Virus record (IMG/VR): IMGVR_UViG_3300010370_005335
Span: 1 to 20,587 of that record
Length of the DNA: 20,587 bases
DNA from: a virus
Reading direction: 5' to 3' (one strand)
Part shown: positions 15,564-20,587 of the stretch, piece by piece
Layout of the letters: every line of letters begins with the position of its first letter
Position numbering within the stretch: the stretch's first letter is position 1
Notes under the pieces: model-generated
Databases searched by the model: none
What the model was told of the DNA's origin: nothing
Seen by the model: the letters and a program-made list of their open reading frames with translations, nothing else
Program-made: the position numbers and the translations under genes

Positions 15564-16802
15564 ATGAAAGTTGCTATGATTGGTTGTGGTAAACTAGGCG
15601 CACCATGTGCCAATGAAATGAAATATGCTGGTCATGATGTAGTGGGATATGATGTTGTGAAATCCGACCTCCCAGATTTTCCAATGAAGGACACCATTCA
15701 AGAAGCGGTCCAAGACCGTGAATTGATTTTCATTGCCGTACCTACTCCGCATGACAAGTCCTATGGTGGTGAAACTCCCACAGCTCATCTAGAGCCTAAA
15801 GATTTTGATTATTCCATTGTAGTGAACATTTTAAAAGAATTGAACAACCATTGTAACAAGAATCAACTTGTGGTGCTTATCAGCACTGTTTTACCTGGAA
15901 CTGTTCGTCGAGAATTTGTACAACACGCCACAAATTATCGTTTCATTTACAATCCCTATTTGATTGCCATGGGATCCGTGAATTGGGACATGGTGAATCC
16001 TGAAATGGTTATCATTGGTACCGAAGATGGCTCTTTGACAGGTGATGCTCAAATTGTCATTGACTTCTACAAGACCATGATGAAGAATGACCCAAGATAC
16101 ATTGTGGGAACTTGGGATGAAGCTGAGTGCATCAAGATTTTCTACAACACCTTCATTTCTGCCAAGATTGGGTTGGTGAACATGATTCAAGATGTGGCTG
16201 AGGCTTCTGGTAACATCAATGTGGATGTGGTGACCAAGGCGTTGGCTGAGAGTGATAGAAGAATCATGGGACCCGCCTATATGAGAGCAGGCATGGGTGA
16301 TGCTGGCGCTTGTCATCCCAGAGACAACATTGCACTTCGGTGGTTGTCAAAAGAATTGAATTTGGGATATGATTTGTTTGGTGCCATCATGGAAAGTCGA
16401 GAACTTCAAGCCAAGAAAGTGGCAGAATCTTTGATTGCATATGCATCTGAATATGATATGCCTATTTACATTCATGGCAAGGCATACAAGCCAGGTGTGG
16501 AATACACCGAGGGTAGTTATAGTTTATTGATTGGACATTATGTTCAACAACTAGGGGGAAGTGTGTCTTACATTGACCCATTAACTAATGATATGCATGA
16601 TGAAGTGCATGGTGTGATTTTAATGGCTCATCATGCTCCCACAACATATAGTCATAGTCGTGTCATTGGTAGTCAAGAACAAAAGTTCTACACCAAGATA
16701 CTCCCTGGTTCCATTATCATTGATATTTGGAGAACATTACACACCTCGGATATTCCAGATTGTAAGATAGTACATTACGGGAATACAAGATGTTCAAAAT
16801 AA
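15564..16802 (+). CDS. UDP-glucose/GDP-mannose dehydrogenase family protein (variant active site)
   Basis: 412 aa, the usual family length. The family oxidises nucleotide sugars to uronic acids with 2 NAD+. The N-terminus has the NAD fold (G7-C-G9-KL-G12), then FIAVPTPHDK and ISTVLPGT. The central domain has ECIKIFYNTFISAKIGLVN, with the helix lysine and asparagine expected near the substrate. C250 in GDAGACHPRDN is at the catalytic cysteine position of the family's GGSCFPKD loop. Deviations: GGS is replaced by DAGA and the lysine of PKD by Arg, and the C-terminal K-x-x-x-x-D-x-R-x-S motif reads KPGVEYTEGSYS, losing the usual Asp/Arg pair. An altered substrate is therefore likely. GGAG (15551-15554) precedes the start. 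The gene links the glycosyltransferase-like gene and a twitch radical SAM gene. Confidence 0.8.
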   Translation: MKVAMIGCGKLGAPCANEMKYAGHDVVGYDVVKSDLPDFPMKDTIQEAVQDRELIFIAVPTPHDKSYGGETPTAHLEPKDFDYSIVVNILKELNNHCNKNQLVVLISTVLPGTVRREFVQHATNYRFIYNPYLIAMGSVNWDMVNPEMVIIGTEDGSLTGDAQIVIDFYKTMMKNDPRYIVGTWDEAECIKIFYNTFISAKIGLVNMIQDVAEASGNINVDVVTKALAESDRRIMGPAYMRAGMGDAGACHPRDNIALRWLSKELNLGYDLFGAIMESRELQAKKVAESLIAYASEYDMPIYIHGKAYKPGVEYTEGSYSLLIGHYVQQLGGSVSYIDPLTNDMHDEVHGVILMAHHAPTTYSHSRVIGSQEQKFYTKILPGSIIIDIWRTLHTSDIPDCKIVHYGNTRCSK

Positions 16803-18052
16803 TACAACCCAAAGTAGAAAATCTTTCTGAGAAAAAAGAATTTCTGTTAAACAACAGTAAAACTTTTTGCATGTACCCATGGATAAGTTTACACTTGAAT
16901 CCTATCGGGCAACCAGCACCTTGTTGTATTTCCAATGTTCGTTCTGATTTTGGAAGCACCGCCAGTCAAACATTAAAAGAATCTGTGAATCATCCCAACA
17001 TGAAACGCCTTCGGGTGGATTTGTTGAATGAAATTAAAAATGACACTTGTGTTGCTTGTTACAATCATGAAAGTGAAAACATCAAGAGTGCCAGAATAGA
17101 TATTAATGAAAGATACGAGAAATTTTTTGATACAGATGTTGTGCCCACGAAACCAGATGGACAACTTGATGATTTCAAAATGAGATATTATGATATCCGT
17201 TTTGGTAATTTGTGTAATTTCAAGTGCAGAACATGCGGCCCTGCGTTCAGTTCACAATGGGAAGCCGAGATGGTGAAAAATGGAACCATGGGTCCCATTC
17301 CTTTCAAAACACCTCCCAGCATTCTACCAGAAGTGTTGGAACATATTCCCAACATGATGGAGGCATATTTTGCTGGTGGTGAACCATTAATTAGTGAACA
17401 ACATTATGTAATTCTTGAGGACATGATTCGTCAAGGAAGAACAGATATTCAACTTCGATACAACAGCAACATCAGCAACTTGAAATATAAAGACAAGGAT
17501 TTGTTGGATTTGTGGAAGCATTTCACAAAGCCTGTGGAAATTTATGCCAGTGTGGATCATTGTGGAGAAAGAGCTGAGTATATTCGACATGGTACTGATT
17601 GGGGTGTAATTGAAAATAACATTGCAAAACTTAAAACCACCCCTAACGTGAAACTTGCCATGAACACGGTATTCAGCGTGTTTAATGCGTTAACCATCAC
17701 AGACTTTTATAGCTATTTGTATAGTAAAGGATGGTTAACAAATAGCTTTCAATTATATGCCATGAGTTCTCCTTCACAATTGGCATCCAATGTGTTGCCT
17801 GTGACAAAGAAGGAACAAGCCTCAGAAAAAATTAAAAGCTATTCCACCTACTTACAAAAAATAAGACATAACTATACACCTGAGAGTGGATTTCTATATT
17901 GGTTACATTCTGTGGATAGATGGATGTTCATGAAGCATGATTGGGAAGAAAAAAAGGAAGATTTCAGAAATACTATACGAGCCATTGATGATGTTCGGGG
18001 AGAATCATTTGTGAAAGTGTTCCCAGAACTAGCGGACATGATGGAGGATTGA
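16790..18052 (+). CDS. Radical SAM protein with N-terminal twitch-like cysteine domain
   Basis: 420 aa. The N-terminal domain has C27, C45-C46, C87 and C90 with PWIS after the first Cys and G40 in the turn. The core motif is C142-NFK-C146-RT-C149 followed by GPAFSSQW. AYFAGGEPLISEQHY and YASVDHCGERAEYIRHG complete the SAM-binding strands. It is a close paralogue of the proteins at 9918 and 11149 yet is separated from them by four other genes, so the cluster either grew by duplication and insertion or drew related genes from different sources. The start overlaps the dehydrogenase stop by 13 bp with only a weak ribosome site. Confidence 0.87.
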   Translation: MFKIIQPKVENLSEKKEFLLNNSKTFCMYPWISLHLNPIGQPAPCCISNVRSDFGSTASQTLKESVNHPNMKRLRVDLLNEIKNDTCVACYNHESENIKSARIDINERYEKFFDTDVVPTKPDGQLDDFKMRYYDIRFGNLCNFKCRTCGPAFSSQWEAEMVKNGTMGPIPFKTPPSILPEVLEHIPNMMEAYFAGGEPLISEQHYVILEDMIRQGRTDIQLRYNSNISNLKYKDKDLLDLWKHFTKPVEIYASVDHCGERAEYIRHGTDWGVIENNIAKLKTTPNVKLAMNTVFSVFNALTITDFYSYLYSKGWLTNSFQLYAMSSPSQLASNVLPVTKKEQASEKIKSYSTYLQKIRHNYTPESGFLYWLHSVDRWMFMKHDWEEKKEDFRNTIRAIDDVRGESFVKVFPELADMMED

Positions 18053-18053
18053 T

Positions 18054-19511
18054 ATGTTGATTTGGGGAGTTTCTGCCAATAGTCATGACGCCGCCATCAC
18101 GGTGGTGAAAGATAAAGAAATCTTGTTTGCCTCACAATCAGAAAGATATTCTGGTGTGAAGAATGATGCACATTTAAACTTTGAAATCATTGATGATGCC
18201 AAGCGTTATGGTGAGCCTGATGTCATTGTCTGGTATGAAAAATCCTGGTTGAAATCACTTCGGCAAATTCGAGCTGGCCAAGGGTTCAATTTCTTCAGTA
18301 ATGAACCTGATGTCTATCTACGGCAATACAACATTGATACTCCCGTCACCTCTGTGGGACATCACCATAGTCATGCCGCAGGAGGATATTACACTTCCCC
18401 GTATCAAGAAGCTGCTGTGTTGGTGATTGACGCTATAGGTGAGTTTGACACCACCAGTATTTGGCATGGCAAAGGAACAAAATTAGAAAAGAAGTTTTCT
18501 CTTGGTTATCCTCATAGTTTGGGATTATGGTATTCTGCCATGACGCAACGTGTGGGATTGAAACCCAATGAAGAAGAATACATCTTGATGGGTATGGCAG
18601 CATATGGTGACCCATTGAAATACACCGCCATGATATTGGAAGATTTCTTTGATAGTAGACATATGTTGAAGTTGAATCATAATCTTCATCGAGGATGCAT
18701 GTGGTGGCGTCCAGAATTAAACACAGAACAAGACAAATATGATATTGCTGCCGCCACACAATTCATCTATGAAATGTGTTTTCATGATTTGTTGGATGAA
18801 GCCAAGAAGTTGACAGGTAGTAAGAATCTGGTGTTGGGTGGGGGATGTGCTTTGAATTGTGTTGCCAACAGCATCGCTTTTCAATATTTCGATAATGTTT
18901 GGATTATGCCGAACCCAGGAGATGCAGGCAATAGTCTAGGTGCCATTGCCGCTTACCAACAAGAATTTTTAAACTGGCATGGTCCTTATCTTGGCAAAGA
19001 CATGGGTATGAAATATCCTACTGAACAATTGATTGATACATTACAAACAGAACAAATTGCAGGTGTGGCATTTGGTCGTGCTGAATTTGGACCTAGAGCA
19101 TTAGGACATAGAAGTTTATTGGCAGACCCACGTGGAGATGACATCAAAGATAAGGTGAACGCCATCAAGAAGCGTCAGAAGTTCCGTCCTTTCGCTCCCG
19201 CCATTCTTGCTGAACATGCTCATGAATATTTCCATATGCCAACCACAGAAAGTCCGTATATGCAATACACGGCTTTGTGTAAGCGTCCATTAGAGTTTCC
19301 TGCCATCATTCATGCCGATGGAACATCACGGGTGCAAACTGTATCCAGAACTGATTCACCGTACTTCTATGAATTTCTTCAAGAATGGTATCGTGAAACA
19401 GGATGTCCCATGGTGTTGAACACCAGTTTAAACATCAAAGGTAAACCCATGGTGAATGATAGAAAGGATGCCGATGACTTTCAAACAAAATACAATGTAA
19501 AGGTGTTATGA
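18054..19511 (+). CDS. NodU/CmcH/TobZ-type carbamoyltransferase
   Basis: 485 aa. The N-terminal domain of this family makes carbamoyl-adenylate from carbamoyl phosphate and ATP and the same polypeptide transfers the carbamoyl group to a sugar or antibiotic hydroxyl. Seen: WGVSANSHDAAITVV (4-18), the iron-binding HHHSHA (103-108), MGMAAYGDP, LGGGCALNC (261-269), PGDAGNSLGA, and the C-terminal signature FGRAEFGPRALGHRSLL (340-356) with RPFAPAIL (378-385) and NTSLN (456-460). It is somewhat shorter than the typical 540-600 aa but both domains are present. A strong ribosome site GGAGG (18043-18047) precedes the start. Its stop overlaps the next start by 4 bp (ATGA), tying it to the SGNH protein that follows. 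The acceptor is unknown; a sugar made by the neighbouring genes is the simplest guess. Confidence 0.92.
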   Translation: MLIWGVSANSHDAAITVVKDKEILFASQSERYSGVKNDAHLNFEIIDDAKRYGEPDVIVWYEKSWLKSLRQIRAGQGFNFFSNEPDVYLRQYNIDTPVTSVGHHHSHAAGGYYTSPYQEAAVLVIDAIGEFDTTSIWHGKGTKLEKKFSLGYPHSLGLWYSAMTQRVGLKPNEEEYILMGMAAYGDPLKYTAMILEDFFDSRHMLKLNHNLHRGCMWWRPELNTEQDKYDIAAATQFIYEMCFHDLLDEAKKLTGSKNLVLGGGCALNCVANSIAFQYFDNVWIMPNPGDAGNSLGAIAAYQQEFLNWHGPYLGKDMGMKYPTEQLIDTLQTEQIAGVAFGRAEFGPRALGHRSLLADPRGDDIKDKVNAIKKRQKFRPFAPAILAEHAHEYFHMPTTESPYMQYTALCKRPLEFPAIIHADGTSRVQTVSRTDSPYFYEFLQEWYRETGCPMVLNTSLNIKGKPMVNDRKDADDFQTKYNVKVL

Positions 19512-20200
19512 GTACGTTACTAATCACTTTGGGTGATAGTTGGACTCAAGGTGTAGGATGTTATGAGCCTGAACTACGAGAAAAATTGAACAAAGGTGAA
19601 GCCACGATGCAAGACTTGTTTCTTGGATCCTTTGAACGATTTTCCAAATGCTCTTGGGTGACGCATGCTGCTAGAATTTTAAATGCCGATGTGAAGAACA
19701 TTGCATTAGGTGGAGATGCCAACTCCGCATCAGCCAAACGATTGTTAATGGGACCGTATTCTGACTGTAAGAAGTATTATGATGATGTCATTGTGGTGTT
19801 TTTAATGACTGACCCTGCCCGGTTTTCTTTTTTTAACAACCATATAATACAATCTTTTCTTCCTGGCAATGGTTCCTTGTTCATGGAAGAATTTCTGAAA
19901 CATTGTTTAAGTGTACCAGAAGATGAAGCTCATGAGGCTTTGTTTTATCTAACTGTAGTGAAGAATTTTTGTGAGGCTAATGGATATCATTTCTATTATG
20001 GGTCTGCATTTTTCAAAGATGTACAGTTGCCTAAATCCTCATCGTTGCTACATCCAGAACATTCTGCCATAGTGGAAATGTTGCCTAACGAAGTGGATTA
20101 TATGTCAGATATTTGTTATCATCCCAATGAAAAGGGATATCATTTCATTGGTGAGTATATTGGTAATTACATAAAACAGGACTTGACAAATCCACAATAA
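19508..20200 (+). CDS. SGNH/GDSL-hydrolase-like protein
   Basis: 230 aa, the size of a minimal SGNH hydrolase. LGDSWTQG (8-15) is a classical block I with the nucleophile S11; NIALGGDANS (64-73) supplies the Gly/Asn oxyanion blocks; D201-ICY-H205 followed by PNEKGY supplies the catalytic acid and base. Unlike the protein at 13354 it keeps the full GDS triad start. It would hydrolyse or transfer an ester on a glycan or lipid; no signal peptide is seen. AAAGGTG (19499-19505) serves as ribosome site, in the context AGGTGTTATG that is identical to that at uvsE. The last codons overlap the ligase promoter, giving the tail QDLTNPQ. Confidence 0.8.
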   Translation: MSTLLITLGDSWTQGVGCYEPELREKLNKGEATMQDLFLGSFERFSKCSWVTHAARILNADVKNIALGGDANSASAKRLLMGPYSDCKKYYDDVIVVFLMTDPARFSFFNNHIIQSFLPGNGSLFMEEFLKHCLSVPEDEAHEALFYLTVVKNFCEANGYHFYYGSAFFKDVQLPKSSSLLHPEHSAIVEMLPNEVDYMSDICYHPNEKGYHFIGEYIGNYIKQDLTNPQ

Positions 20201-20211
20201 TATACTATATT
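20176..20211 (+). promoter_or_regulatory. Sigma70-like promoter for the DNA ligase, second copy of the module
   Basis: ACAGGACTTGACAAAT (20176-20191) contains -35 TTGACA (20183-20188); after 17 bp comes -10 TATATT (20206-20211). The predicted start is near 20217-20219, about 19 nt before the ligase ATG. The 16-mer, spacing and -10 are identical to the promoter at 598-633, and the reading frame of the overlapped gene end is the same. Confidence 0.8.
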
Positions 20212-20243
20212 CCATAGTAACTCAACAGGAGATACTATGGAAT
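20209..20243 (+). promoter_or_regulatory. Perfect 11-bp inverted repeat enclosing the ligase ribosome site and start codon
   Basis: ATTCCATAGTA (20209-20219) pairs perfectly with TACTATGGAAT (20233-20243). The 13-nt loop contains the ribosome site AGGAG (20227-20231), and the right arm contains the ATG (20237-20239). The left arm lies across the -10 end and predicted start, so it is present only in read-through RNA from upstream; RNA made from the local promoter would lack most of it. Confidence 0.6.
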
Positions 20244-20587
20244 CCATTTTTACAGAACTTGCTGCCACAAGCAGTCGTTTAGAAAAAGAAGCCATTTTAA
20301 AGAAGCATCACGCCAATGAAACATTGAAGCGTGTGTTGTTTCTTGCTCTTGACCCATACACACAATTCTATATTCGTAAAATTCCCCAATATGAGCAAAT
20401 TGGTAATACTGATATTGGACTAGAAGAATCACTGAATCAGCTGCATCTGTTGTCTAGTAGGACAATAACCGGTAATGCTGCCATTGGACATTTGAAAAAT
20501 GTGTTGTGTAATTTGCCTGCCGAAAAAGCCAAGGTGATTGAACGCATCATTGAAAAGGATTTGAAGTGTGGTGTATCTGAGGCCACC
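20237..20587 (+). CDS. 30: ATP-dependent DNA ligase, T4 gp30-like (N-terminal part, cut by window end)
   Basis: 117 residues are visible and the frame is open at the edge. They match the N-terminal DNA-binding domain of T4 gp30 ligase as I remember it: AILKKHHANETLKRVLFLA (19-37) against T4 AILEKNKDNELLKRVYRLT, FYIRKIP (44-50) against YYIKKWP, TITGNAAIGHL (76-86) against KLTGNAAIEEL, and IIEKDLKCGVS (104-114) against VMMRDLECGAS. The enzyme seals nicks in phage DNA replication, repair and recombination through an AMP-lysine intermediate; that lysine lies beyond the window. A strong ribosome site (AGGAG) precedes the ATG, within a hairpin loop. It marks return to T4 core genes at the right edge of the island. 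Confidence 0.88.
   Translation, partial: MESIFTELAATSSRLEKEAILKKHHANETLKRVLFLALDPYTQFYIRKIPQYEQIGNTDIGLEESLNQLHLLSSRTITGNAAIGHLKNVLCNLPAEKAKVIERIIEKDLKCGVSEAT

Noticed and set aside
62-20200. DNA hypermodification pathway as a firm call
   Set aside because: QueC-like, guaC and radical SAM genes could fit, but no DNA transglycosylase, hydroxymethylase or nucleotide kinase was seen, so it stays one of several hypotheses.
1-20587. CRISPR array, tRNA genes, insertion sequences, attachment sites
   Set aside because: No spaced direct repeats, cloverleaf-like sequences, transposase-like proteins or terminal repeats were found by eye; almost all DNA is coding on one strand.

Overview
This window looks like part of an AT-rich, T4-like (Straboviridae/Kyanoviridae-type) tailed-phage genome, most plausibly marine. 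All genes lie on the + strand and are packed tightly, usually with 4-40 bp overlaps; I see no tRNA, IS element or CRISPR. The phage assignment rests on two T4 core replication/transcription proteins: a DsbA-like dsDNA-binding protein (2228-2485) and the N-terminus of a T4 gp30-type ATP-dependent DNA ligase (20237 to the window edge). A phage amidase endolysin and UV damage endonuclease UvsE support it. The host cannot be read from the sequence.

Layout. (1) 1-619: the basic C-terminal tail of an unknown gene, then a short QueC-like PP-loop ATPase. (2) 598-2485: a sigma70-type promoter drives uvsE, a PspC-domain membrane protein, a zinc amidase and dsbA, which overlap in series. (3) 2489-20200: an accessory island of 16 genes with no convincing internal promoter. 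It holds seven radical SAM enzymes: two with B12-binding-type N-termini (2489, 5425), four with an N-terminal twitch/SPASM-like cysteine domain (8540, 9918, 11149, 16790) and one with a C-terminal cysteine-rich region (12390). Around them are a GMP reductase, a 38-aa small protein, a methyltransferase-like Rossmann protein, two SGNH hydrolase-like proteins, a possible glycosyltransferase, a UDP-sugar dehydrogenase-like protein and a NodU/CmcH-type carbamoyltransferase. (4) 20176-20587: a second copy of the same promoter module, a start-codon-sequestering inverted repeat and the DNA ligase.

How they may work together (inference): carbamoyltransferase, sugar-nucleotide dehydrogenase, SGNH esterase/acyltransferase-like proteins, methyltransferase and radical SAM methylase/twitch enzymes form the kind of tool set used to build or decorate a glycan, a surface polymer or another small molecule. 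Possible targets are the host surface (superinfection exclusion), a virion component or a modified nucleotide; the sequence alone does not say which. The two promoter copies share ACAGGACTTGACAAAT, a 17-bp spacer and TATATT. Each is embedded in the end of the preceding gene, so both upstream proteins end in QDLTN plus one to three residues. They may mark module boundaries where accessory blocks are exchanged.
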